From the NCBI GenBank assembly GCA_913061335.1, contig CAJXTP010000055.1, positions 1 through 14,757 of the forward strand: a DNA stretch of 14,757 nucleotides. The letters are read 5' to 3'. Numbering within the stretch: position 1 is the first letter of the stretch; the number at the start of each line of letters is the position of its first letter. The notes under the pieces were generated by a model. The model searched no databases. It was not told where the DNA came from and saw only the letters and a program-made list of their open reading frames with translations. Made by a program: the position numbers and the translations under genes. Source of the stretch: an uncultured Loktanella sp. GTDB lineage: Bacteria; Pseudomonadota; Alphaproteobacteria; Rhodobacterales; Rhodobacteraceae. Of this stretch, positions 7,622-14,757 are shown piece after piece.

Positions 7622-9016
7622 ATGGCGACGAAGAGTTTTGATCTGATTGTGATTGGCGCGGGCCCTGGTGGATATGTTGCTGCAATCCGTGGCGCACAGC
7701 TTGGTATGAACGTCGCAATTGTTGAGCGCGAGCATATGGGTGGCATATGCCTGAACTGGGGGTGTATCCCGACCAAAGCGATGTTGCGGTCTTCTGAAGT
7801 GTTCCATCTGATGCAGCGCGCCAAAGAGTTTGGCCTAAAGGCCGATGGCATCGGTTACGACCTTGATGCTGTGGTGAAGCGAAGCCGCAAAATTGCCGGT
7901 CAACTTTCTGGCGGAATTTCGCAGTTGATGAAGAAAAATAAGATCACGACGATTATGGGTGAAGCCACGTTGCCTACCAAGGGCAAGGTTAGCGTGAAAA
8001 CCGATAAGGGTACTGAAGAATTAACGGCCAAAAATATCGTTTTGGCCACAGGTGCGCGTGCGCGTGAATTGCCTGGCCTTGAGGCTGACGGTGAATTGGT
8101 GTGGACGTATAAGCATGCGTTGACGCCAAAACGGATGCCTAAGAAGTTGCTCGTTATTGGTTCTGGTGCAATTGGCATCGAATTTGCGAGCTTTTACAAC
8201 ACGTTGGGTGCTGATACGACTGTTGTTGAAGTGATGGATCGCGTGTTGCCCGTGGAAGACGCCGAAATTTCCGCATTCGCCAAAAAGCAGTTTGTGAAGC
8301 AGGGCATGAAGATCATGGAGAAATCGATGGTCAAAAAGCTGGACCGCGGCAAAGGCAAGGTTACGGCGCATATTGAAACTGGCGGTAAGGTTATCACTGA
8401 GGAATTTGACACGGTCATTTCTGCGGTTGGTATCGTCGGCAACGTCGAAAACCTTGGCTTGGAAGCGTTGGGCGTGAAGCTGGACCGCACACATGTTGTG
8501 ACGGATGAATTTTGCCGCACGGGTATCGATGGGCTGTATGCAATCGGCGATATCGCGGGTGCGCCTTGGTTGGCGCATAAAGCGAGCCACGAAGGTGTTA
8601 TGGTCGCGGAGCTGATCGCAGGTAAACATGCCCATCCCGTCAAACCTGAAAGCATTGCCGGCTGCACATATTGCAACCCGCAGGTCGCTTCGGTTGGTTA
8701 TTCCGAAGCGAAGGCAAAAGAGCTGGGTTATGACATCAAAGTTGGCCGTTTCCCTTTCATCGGCAATGGCAAGGCGATTGCTTTGGGTGAACCCGATGGC
8801 CTGATAAAGACGATTTTTGACGCCAAAACAGGTGAACTGTTGGGTGCGCATATGATTGGCGCTGAGGTAACTGAGCTGATCCAAGGCTATGTCGTTGGCC
8901 GCCAATTGGAGACCACCGAAGAAGACCTGATGAACACGGTTTTCCCGCATCCGACGTTATCCGAAATGATGCACGAAAGCGTGCTGGACGCATATGACCG
9001 CGTGATCCACATGTAA
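7622..9016 (+). CDS. lpdA: Dihydrolipoyl dehydrogenase (E3)
   Basis: The FAD-dependent E3 component reoxidises the dihydrolipoyl groups of 2-oxoacid dehydrogenase complexes (pyruvate, 2-oxoglutarate, branched-chain) and the glycine cleavage system, passing electrons to NAD. It has 464 residues, the normal length, with no extra lipoyl domain. The FAD-binding GAGPGG is at 12-17. The redox disulphide is in GGICLNWGCIPTK, with C43 and C48. The NAD-binding GSGAIG is in the middle, the second FAD block (YAIGDIAG) follows, and the catalytic His-Glu pair is in HPTLSE (H443, E448) near the C-terminus. All key residues are present. No E1 or E2 gene adjoins it in this window. It is preceded by a 98-base gap after the cyclase gene, containing an inverted repeat, so it probably has its own promoter. 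Which complex it serves cannot be told from here. Confidence 0.96.
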   Translation: MATKSFDLIVIGAGPGGYVAAIRGAQLGMNVAIVEREHMGGICLNWGCIPTKAMLRSSEVFHLMQRAKEFGLKADGIGYDLDAVVKRSRKIAGQLSGGISQLMKKNKITTIMGEATLPTKGKVSVKTDKGTEELTAKNIVLATGARARELPGLEADGELVWTYKHALTPKRMPKKLLVIGSGAIGIEFASFYNTLGADTTVVEVMDRVLPVEDAEISAFAKKQFVKQGMKIMEKSMVKKLDRGKGKVTAHIETGGKVITEEFDTVISAVGIVGNVENLGLEALGVKLDRTHVVTDEFCRTGIDGLYAIGDIAGAPWLAHKASHEGVMVAELIAGKHAHPVKPESIAGCTYCNPQVASVGYSEAKAKELGYDIKVGRFPFIGNGKAIALGEPDGLIKTIFDAKTGELLGAHMIGAEVTELIQGYVVGRQLETTEEDLMNTVFPHPTLSEMMHESVLDAYDRVIHM

Positions 9017-9046
9017 TTGCCTGCGCCGCGTAAATAAATCTCGCAT

Positions 9047-9061
9047 GTTCGTGGATTGTTC
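9047..9061 (+). promoter_or_regulatory. LexA (SOS) box upstream of uvrA
   Basis: GTTC-GTGGATT-GTTC is an exact match to the GTTC-N7-GTTC direct-repeat operator that LexA uses in Alphaproteobacteria, described for uvrA and recA of Rhodobacter sphaeroides. It lies 67 bases before the uvrA ATG, in the 111-base gap after lpdA. Repression of uvrA by LexA and induction by DNA damage are the expected consequence. I could not assign clear -35 and -10 boxes around it. Confidence 0.85.
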
Positions 9062-9127
9062 TCTATTTAGGGTGGCGATCCTTGTCGATGCCACTATCTG
9101 GTAAGGAACACCTTGCTGGGGGGCAAA

Positions 9128-11977
9128 ATGGCCGAGTTGAAGAACATCGAAGTGCGCGGCGCGCGCGAACACAATCTGAAAAATATCGACGTGAATATTC
9201 CGCGCGATAAACTGGTGGTGATCACTGGTTTGTCCGGGTCAGGTAAGTCCAGCCTTGCGTTTGATACGATTTATGCTGAGGGCCAGCGGCGGTATGTCGA
9301 AAGCCTGTCGGCCTATGCCCGTCAGTTCCTTGATATGATGGAAAAACCGGATGTGGATCACATCTCCGGTCTCAGTCCTGCCATTTCGATCGAGCAAAAG
9401 ACGACGTCCAAGAACCCCCGTTCGACCGTCGGTACAATCACCGAAATTTACGATTATCTACGTTTGCTTTATGCCCGCGTCGGCACGCCGTATTCTCCGA
9501 CGACGGGTTTGCCGATTGAAGCGCAACAAGTGCAAGATATGGTCGACCGGATTATCAAGCTCGAGGATGGGACACGCGGATATTTGTTGGCCCCAATTGT
9601 GCGTGACCGTAAGGGCGAATATCGCAAGGAATTTTTGGAGCTGCGTAAAGCTGGCTTTCAACGTGTGAAGGTTGATGGTGAGTTTTACGAGCTGGATGAG
9701 CCGCCGACGCTTGATAAAAAATTCCGCCACGATATTGATGTCGTTGTTGACCGGATTGTTGTCCGCGAAGGGTTAGAAACGCGGCTTGCTGATAGTTTGC
9801 GCACCGCGCTTGATCTGGCTGATGGTATTGCAATTCTGGAAACTGCCCCATCGGAAGGCGATCCAGAACGCCTGACGTTTTCAGAGAATTTCGCCTGTCC
9901 TGTCAGTGGCTTTACGATCCCCGAGATCGAGCCGCGCCTGTTTTCGTTTAACGCGCCGTTTGGGGCTTGCCCAAGCTGTGACGGTTTAGGGGTTGAGCTG
10001 TTTTTCGACGAAACGCTCGTTGTCCCTGATGTTACGCTCAAGATTGCCGATGGTGCCTTGGCCCCTTGGCGTAAGGGGAAATCGCCATACTTCCTGCAGA
10101 CGATTGAATCGATTGCCAAGCATTACGGATTCAACAAAAACGCGCGCTGGAAAGACCTTGATCCGAAGGTCCAAGAGGTGTTCCTGCGCGGGTCTGGCAA
10201 GGAAGAGATCAAGTTCCGCTATGACGAGGGTGGCCGCGTTTATCAGGTTAGTCGTCCGTTTGAAGGCGTGATCCCAAACATGGAACGCAGGTACCGTGAG
10301 ACCGACAGTAATTGGATTCGCGAAGAATTTGAAGGTTTTCAGAATAACCGCCATTGCGCCGCGTGTGATGGATACCGTTTGCGCGAAGAGGCGTTGGCGG
10401 TCCGCATTGGCGATTCCCACGTTGGCAAAGTCGTACAGCTTTCGATAAAAGAAGCGTATGAGTGGTGCAAATCGGTGCCCGCTGATTTGAGTAAACAAAA
10501 CAATGAAATTGCGGTCGCGATCCTTAAGGAAATCCGCGAACGTCTTGGATTTTTGAATAATGTCGGGCTTGATTACCTGTCGCTAAGCCGGAATTCGGGT
10601 ACGCTGTCGGGTGGTGAAAGCCAGCGGATTAGGTTGGCGTCGCAGATCGGATCTGGCCTGCAAGGTGTGCTTTACGTGCTTGATGAGCCGTCGATTGGCC
10701 TGCACCAGCGTGACAATGACCGTTTGTTGACGACCCTTAAAAATCTGCGCGATCAGGGTAATACCGTAATTGTTGTGGAACACGATGAAGAGGCCATTCG
10801 CGAGGCTGATTATGTGTTTGATATTGGTCCGGGCGCCGGTGTGCATGGTGGCCGTGTGGTGTCTGAGGGGACCCCTGCCGATATTATGGCTGATCCAAAT
10901 TCTATTACCGGACAGTACCTTACGGGTAGCCGTGAGATCCCCGTGCCGATCAAACGCCGCAAGGGCAGCAAGAAAAAGCTGACCGTGGTCAAGGCGACGG
11001 GCAACAATTTGCAGAATATCACAGTTGATTTTCCACTGGCGCAATTTGTCTGTGTGACTGGTGTGTCTGGTGGCGGTAAGTCGACCTTGACGATCGAGAC
11101 GCTATTTAAAAACGCATCAATGAAGCTGAACGGTGCCCGTCAAACGCCGGGCCCATGTGAGACCATCAAAGGGTTTGAGCACCTTGATAAGGTCATCGAC
11201 ATTAACCAGCGCGCGATTGGCCGGACACCGCGGTCCAACCCTGCGACATATACCGGTGCGTTTACGCCGATGCGTGAATGGTTTGCTGGCCTGCCAGAGT
11301 CTAAAGCGCGCGGGTACAAGCCTGGTCGCTTTAGCTTTAACGTCAAAGGTGGCCGCTGTGAGGCGTGTCACGGTGACGGCGTCATTAAGATCGAAATGCA
11401 TTTTCTGCCTGATGTGTATGTGACCTGCGAGACTTGTAAGGGTGCGCGGTATAATCGCGAAACGCTTGAGATTAAGTTTAAGGGTAAATCAATCGCCGAC
11501 GTGCTGGATATGACAGTGGAAGAAGCGCAGGGGTTCTTTACAGCTGTGCCGTCGATCCGTACCAAAATGGATGCGCTAGTCCGTGTTGGGCTGCATTATA
11601 TCAAGGTTGGTCAGCAGGCGACGACCCTGTCTGGCGGTGAGGCACAACGTGTGAAGCTTTCAAAGGAGCTGGCCCGTCAGTCGACTGGTCGCACCTTGTA
11701 TATATTGGACGAGCCGACGACTGGCTTGCATTTTGAAGATGTGCGCAAGCTGTTGGAAGTACTGCATGAATTGGTTGATCAAGGTAATTCAGTTGTTGTA
11801 ATCGAGCACAATTTGGATGTCGTAAAGACTGCGGATTACGTGATCGATATCGGCCCCGAGGGCGGCGATGGTGGTGGTCAGATTGTGGCCACAGGCACGC
11901 CTGAACAGGTCGCTAAGGTCGCTGAAAGCCACACTGGCCATTATCTTGCGGAGATGCTGAAACCTAAGGGTGGCTAA
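9128..11977 (+). CDS. uvrA: Excinuclease ABC subunit A
   Basis: UvrA is the damage-recognition ATPase of nucleotide excision repair; it dimerises and loads UvrB at lesions. The 949 residues match the family length. The first ATPase has Walker A GLSGSGKSS (34-42) and signature LSGGESQ (from 493), followed by VLDEPSIGLHQRD. The second has Walker A GVSGGGKST (645-653) and signature LSGGEAQ (from 834), followed by ILDEPTTGLHFED. The second zinc module is intact: C744, C747, C767, C770. In the first module the pattern is C257-P-V-S260 then C281, C284, so one expected cysteine is serine. I chose ATG 9128 because MAELKNIEVRGAREHN is the usual N-terminus. A TTG at 9113, five bases after TAAGGA (9102-9107), would add five residues and cannot be excluded. 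A LexA box lies upstream. The 3' end overlaps the convergent MmgE/PrpD gene by 14 bases. Confidence 0.98.
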   Translation: MAELKNIEVRGAREHNLKNIDVNIPRDKLVVITGLSGSGKSSLAFDTIYAEGQRRYVESLSAYARQFLDMMEKPDVDHISGLSPAISIEQKTTSKNPRSTVGTITEIYDYLRLLYARVGTPYSPTTGLPIEAQQVQDMVDRIIKLEDGTRGYLLAPIVRDRKGEYRKEFLELRKAGFQRVKVDGEFYELDEPPTLDKKFRHDIDVVVDRIVVREGLETRLADSLRTALDLADGIAILETAPSEGDPERLTFSENFACPVSGFTIPEIEPRLFSFNAPFGACPSCDGLGVELFFDETLVVPDVTLKIADGALAPWRKGKSPYFLQTIESIAKHYGFNKNARWKDLDPKVQEVFLRGSGKEEIKFRYDEGGRVYQVSRPFEGVIPNMERRYRETDSNWIREEFEGFQNNRHCAACDGYRLREEALAVRIGDSHVGKVVQLSIKEAYEWCKSVPADLSKQNNEIAVAILKEIRERLGFLNNVGLDYLSLSRNSGTLSGGESQRIRLASQIGSGLQGVLYVLDEPSIGLHQRDNDRLLTTLKNLRDQGNTVIVVEHDEEAIREADYVFDIGPGAGVHGGRVVSEGTPADIMADPNSITGQYLTGSREIPVPIKRRKGSKKKLTVVKATGNNLQNITVDFPLAQFVCVTGVSGGGKSTLTIETLFKNASMKLNGARQTPGPCETIKGFEHLDKVIDINQRAIGRTPRSNPATYTGAFTPMREWFAGLPESKARGYKPGRFSFNVKGGRCEACHGDGVIKIEMHFLPDVYVTCETCKGARYNRETLEIKFKGKSIADVLDMTVEEAQGFFTAVPSIRTKMDALVRVGLHYIKVGQQATTLSGGEAQRVKLSKELARQSTGRTLYILDEPTTGLHFEDVRKLLEVLHELVDQGNSVVVIEHNLDVVKTADYVIDIGPEGGDGGGQIVATGTPEQVAKVAESHTGHYLAEMLKPKGG

Positions 11978-13292
11978 GACATAGGTCGATGAGACGGCTA
12001 AAATCCACGGCATCAAGCGTGTCAAATTCTCCAGCGAGCGCTTCAATTTCGTTTGCGCGGCGCTGGCCTAACACGGGGTCGGCAAATAGGTGAAATTTTT
12101 GCGCGATCTCGGCGTCAGACAGTGGCATATCAGCGTCGCCTCGCGGTGTGCGGGCAGGGGCGTTGAATTGCCGCCCGTCGTGGGTTTTGATGCTGACTGC
12201 GGCCCACCGTTTTCCGTCGCTGATTTTGGTAAGATGCGGGTCGTCGATCAACTGCGTGTTGCGCGAAATACGCAAGATGTCGGGGTCTTGTAGGGTCGCA
12301 TCGTCAAGTTCGGTCACGCCGATTTGCCCGCGTACGATCATCGTCGACACCGGAAAAGCGATTGCATAGGCGAATTCATCGGGCGTTTGTGGGGATTGCC
12401 CTGCAAGTCGGGTCGCGTTGTGGAAGGTTTTGATATCTACGGAGGCGACGTCGGAATGGTGCAGCTTGTGGTCACGCATCAAGTCCGCAGCGCCATCAAT
12501 TGCCGGATGGGCCCATCTGCAGCACGGATATGGCTTGTAGTGGGTGTCGCTGACGAGCCGCCAGTTGGTGCCGAGATCGGTCCAGAATTCGGGTGTTTGT
12601 TCACACGTCAAAGCAGGCGCACCTGTGAAACCTGCCTTTGCCAAATAGGCCGCAGTGACCCCTGACGGCGCGCCCCAGCCAACCCCGTCGCGCACCATTG
12701 TCGGGTGATCTATGCAACGTATCATCTGACTACGTGGACCATGATACTCAGCGATTCCAGCGGCTTGCCGGATGGTGTACATGTCGCAACCTAGGCCCTT
12801 GGCATAGGCAGTAGCCACCCCAATAGCGGTCCAAGCACCGGACGTATGGTAGTCCGCACATGTTGCGTGTTGTGCCAAACCCGCGCGGTAAGCGACTTCG
12901 TAGCCGACGGCCAATAGCGCCGCAAATTCCGCGCCAATGATGTCGCGTCCATCGGCAAAGGCAAAAAGTGCAGGAAAAATGGCCGAACCAGCATGCCCTT
13001 TGCAAGGTGATGTGCCATCGTGAGCGTCGACGCTATCGACGGTCATTGCGCCCGCCATTGCGGCGGCTGTGGTACTGACCGGAGTGCCGTCCATCAAAAT
13101 GCGTGCGGATGTGGCGCCAGCGCCACCCATTATGGGAGCGACGCTGCGTGCCAGTGCCGCCATTTTAGTGGTTCGCCCAATGGCCGCGACACCGATTGTA
13201 TCAAGGAGCGATCGCCGCAAGACGGTCAATACCTCGCTTGGGAGATCTTGCGGCGTTAAATCTGCAGCAAACTGAGCAAAATGCGGAGCCAT
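11964..13292 (-). CDS. MmgE/PrpD family protein
   Basis: A 442-residue member of the MmgE/PrpD family, which includes 2-methylcitrate dehydratase, cis-aconitate decarboxylase and iminodisuccinate epimerase. The reaction of this member is not known. Family blocks are LRRSLLDTIGVA at 25-36, an Asp/His-rich stretch ending in GHAGSAIFPALFAFAD (86-114), YHTSGAWTAIGVATAYAKGLG (148-168), HPTMVRDGVGWGAPSGVTAAYLAKAGFTG (196-224) and HYKPYPCCRWAHPAIDG (251-267). These cover the His and Lys positions used for catalysis in the family. Its ATG follows the mmsB stop codon with no gap (TAAATG), and AGGG stands 8 bases before the ATG within mmsB. It is therefore the last gene of the valine operon as seen here. 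A link to the methylcitrate route from valine-derived propionyl-CoA is a reasonable guess. The stop (TAG) lies inside the uvrA 3' end. Confidence 0.88.
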   Translation of the reverse strand: MAPHFAQFAADLTPQDLPSEVLTVLRRSLLDTIGVAAIGRTTKMAALARSVAPIMGGAGATSARILMDGTPVSTTAAAMAGAMTVDSVDAHDGTSPCKGHAGSAIFPALFAFADGRDIIGAEFAALLAVGYEVAYRAGLAQHATCADYHTSGAWTAIGVATAYAKGLGCDMYTIRQAAGIAEYHGPRSQMIRCIDHPTMVRDGVGWGAPSGVTAAYLAKAGFTGAPALTCEQTPEFWTDLGTNWRLVSDTHYKPYPCCRWAHPAIDGAADLMRDHKLHHSDVASVDIKTFHNATRLAGQSPQTPDEFAYAIAFPVSTMIVRGQIGVTELDDATLQDPDILRISRNTQLIDDPHLTKISDGKRWAAVSIKTHDGRQFNAPARTPRGDADMPLSDAEIAQKFHLFADPVLGQRRANEIEALAGEFDTLDAVDFSRLIDLCLSHP

Positions 13293-14165
13293 TTAGCTAT
13301 CCCTGTTTCGCTTTTCAAAGCGCGGCAGCATGGCTGAAAAATCTTTTCCCATGCCGTCTTCGTAATCGACGAATTGCGTATAAAGCGCGGTTGCAGCGGC
13401 CCCCATTGGGGTATCTGCATTGGCCGCTTGGGCTGCGAGCTGGCTTAGGTTGAGGTCTTTAAGCATCAATTCCGCAGCAAAACCTGGTGTGTAATCATTG
13501 TCGGCTGGCGACTGCGGCCCGATGCCCGGTGCGGGGCAATATGCGTTCATGGTCCAGCTATATCCTGAAGACGTGCTGACAACATCGAACATTGCTTGAC
13601 GATCAAGTCCGAGTTTATCTGCAAGTACGAACGCCTCGCAGGTCGCGATCATTGTGACGCCAAGGATCATGTTGTTGCAAATTTTTGCAGCTTGCCCGTT
13701 GCCTGCTGGGCCACAATGCACGGCTTTTTGCCCCATGATTTCAAAGAGCGGTTCGACGGCAGCGAATGCAGTTTCTGCGCCACCGGCCATGAATGTTAGT
13801 GTGCCGTTGGTGGCCCCACCGATCCCACCTGATACGGGAGCGTCGACGGACATTAAGTTTTGATTATCAGCATCTTGCGCGACGATCCTCGCGCTTTCTA
13901 CATCAACGGTTGAGCAATCAAGATGGACCGCATTAGCCTTCATGACAGGGTGAATTTGGGCAGCGACGGCTTGCAGTATTTTCCCATTTGGCAGCATGGT
14001 AATGACGACATCGGCGTCCTTTGCTGCACCTGCAGCGTCGGAGGCTAGGTTGATCCCCTCTGGGCGTGCAATGGTGTCGAACCCAATGACGTCGTGCCCT
14101 GCGGCCTGTAGGTTTATTGCCATGGGCAGCCCCATGTTTCCTAAACCAATAAATCCAATTCTCAT
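13293..14165 (-). CDS. mmsB: 3-hydroxyisobutyrate dehydrogenase
   Basis: MmsB oxidises 3-hydroxyisobutyrate to methylmalonate semialdehyde with NAD in valine breakdown. The 290 residues match the family. The N-terminal dinucleotide-binding motif is GFIGLGNMG (4-12). The substrate-binding block DAPVSGG is at 108-114. The catalytic lysine K161 lies in GNGQAAKICNN, with N165 four residues on. The C-terminal helical domain includes LKDLNL at 235-240. Other beta-hydroxyacid dehydrogenases (tartronate semialdehyde reductase, for example) share this fold, but the neighbouring 3-hydroxyisobutyryl-CoA hydrolase, which makes its substrate, settles the assignment. The ATG overlaps the upstream stop by four bases (ATGA), and AGGAG (complement of 14173-14177) stands seven bases before it. 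The downstream stop TAA directly abuts the MmgE/PrpD start, so all three genes are very likely one transcript. Confidence 0.95.
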   Translation of the reverse strand: MRIGFIGLGNMGLPMAINLQAAGHDVIGFDTIARPEGINLASDAAGAAKDADVVITMLPNGKILQAVAAQIHPVMKANAVHLDCSTVDVESARIVAQDADNQNLMSVDAPVSGGIGGATNGTLTFMAGGAETAFAAVEPLFEIMGQKAVHCGPAGNGQAAKICNNMILGVTMIATCEAFVLADKLGLDRQAMFDVVSTSSGYSWTMNAYCPAPGIGPQSPADNDYTPGFAAELMLKDLNLSQLAAQAANADTPMGAAATALYTQFVDYEDGMGKDFSAMLPRFEKRNRDS

Positions 14166-14757
14166 GGCGTTTCTCCTGTCACTTCAAATGCGTTTGGCCC
14201 AAGTGGGGCAATCATGTTGGTCACGGCGGTGTCTGTCAAAGCCTGCCAGCGTGGTTTGCGATCTTTGTCGATGATGGCTGCGCGGATCCCTTCGATGAAA
14301 TCGGATTGCGCAACGGCGCGGTGCGTGAACCGGTATTCTTGTGCCAAGGCGCCATTGATGGTGCCATCTTCGCGGGCGCGGTTAATCAGGATCACGCCGC
14401 AGGCCATTCCGAGAGGGGAGTTCCGGCTTAGTGGTTTTTGCATGTCTGCGTCCAGCGGGCCTGTCAGGATGTCGGATAGGTTATCAGCCGCGAAGGCTGC
14501 GTCGATCGCGGTTTGTTTGTCCGCTAGCGGTGCCGGTGGTGGGGCGTATTCGGGCAGGGCGGCAATATCTCCAGTGCGTGCAAGCGTAGATTTTATGTCA
14601 TCCCAATATTGTTGCGGAATGTAGTGGTCTGCGAAGCCTGCGAAAATGGCGTCACCTGCGGACATGCGTGCGCCGGTTAGGCCGAGGTAAGTCCCGACAA
14701 AACCGGGCGCGCGCGCAAGCAGGTAGGTGCCGCCGACGTCGGGGATCAAACCGATGG
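14162..14757 (-). CDS. 3-hydroxyisobutyryl-CoA hydrolase, C-terminal part
   Basis: The C-terminal 197 or so residues of a crotonase-superfamily protein that runs off the right edge. It is best matched to 3-hydroxyisobutyryl-CoA hydrolase, which releases 3-hydroxyisobutyrate from its CoA ester in valine breakdown. The first visible residues read IGLIPDVGGTYLLARAPG, the typical hydrolase block; its Asp corresponds to D177 of human HIBCH. The catalytic Glu of that family (E169 in human) should lie just beyond the edge. LGLTGARMSAGDAIFAGFADHYIP follows, also characteristic. Near the C-terminus, FTHRAVAQSDFIEGIRAAIIDKDRKPRW is the long tail that separates hydrolases from short enoyl-CoA hydratases. 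About 150 residues are missing at the N-terminus, judging by the family's usual length. The frame is open to the last base; a TTG at 14747-14749 is not a credible start. Its stop overlaps mmsB (ATGA). Confidence 0.9.
   Translation of the reverse strand, partial: IGLIPDVGGTYLLARAPGFVGTYLGLTGARMSAGDAIFAGFADHYIPQQYWDDIKSTLARTGDIAALPEYAPPPAPLADKQTAIDAAFAADNLSDILTGPLDADMQKPLSRNSPLGMACGVILINRAREDGTINGALAQEYRFTHRAVAQSDFIEGIRAAIIDKDRKPRWQALTDTAVTNMIAPLGPNAFEVTGETP

Noticed and set aside
8021..8950. Minus-strand open frame of 309 codons inside lpdA
   Set aside because: It is antisense to a clear, complete lpdA with all catalytic motifs; no recognisable domain is present in it.
14747..14749. TTG as start of the hydrolase gene
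   Set aside because: The frame stays open to the window edge and the codon sits in the middle of a conserved block (IGLIPDVGG), so the gene simply continues outside the window.

Overview
The window reads as ordinary chromosomal DNA from a marine-type alphaproteobacterium of the Rhodobacterales (Roseobacter group). The support is the style of the UvrA, LpdA, YhdP-like and MmsB proteins, a valine-degradation operon, and an alphaproteobacterial-type LexA box (GTTC-N7-GTTC) in front of uvrA. The genus cannot be told from the sequence. Bases 1-46 are not biological: they are an Illumina/Nextera library adapter left on the contig end, so the natural sequence starts at base 47. Both ends cut through a gene.

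Layout. (1) 49-3950, plus strand: a 5'-truncated YhdP/AsmA-like envelope protein whose stop overlaps the start of queA (tRNA queuosine synthesis) by four bases. (2) 4027-7520, plus strand: a 12-helix MFS transporter, a DUF924 protein and a PAS-GAF-GGDEF diguanylate cyclase, each separated by short gaps of about 60-80 bases. (3) 7622-9016, plus strand: lpdA, the E3 subunit of 2-oxoacid dehydrogenase complexes, with its own leader holding a perfect 6-base inverted repeat. (4) 9128-11977, plus strand: uvrA, preceded by a LexA box at 9047-9061, so probably SOS-induced. (5) 11964-14757, minus strand: a tightly packed operon transcribed from right to left, with 3-hydroxyisobutyryl-CoA hydrolase (cut by the window edge), mmsB (3-hydroxyisobutyrate dehydrogenase) and an MmgE/PrpD-family protein. 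It converges on uvrA and the two coding ends overlap by 14 bases.

How the genes work together. The minus-strand operon carries out consecutive steps of valine breakdown: 3-hydroxyisobutyryl-CoA to 3-hydroxyisobutyrate to methylmalonate semialdehyde. An MmgE/PrpD protein of uncertain substrate is coupled to it. The plus-strand genes are a run of housekeeping functions without one shared pathway. I see no insertion sequence, phage, CRISPR array, rRNA or tRNA, and no stretch over about 115 bases without a gene. I did not find a convincing novel system. The points most worth checking are the adapter, the SOS box, the altered first zinc site of UvrA, the inverted repeat before lpdA, and the MmgE/PrpD gene in the valine operon.
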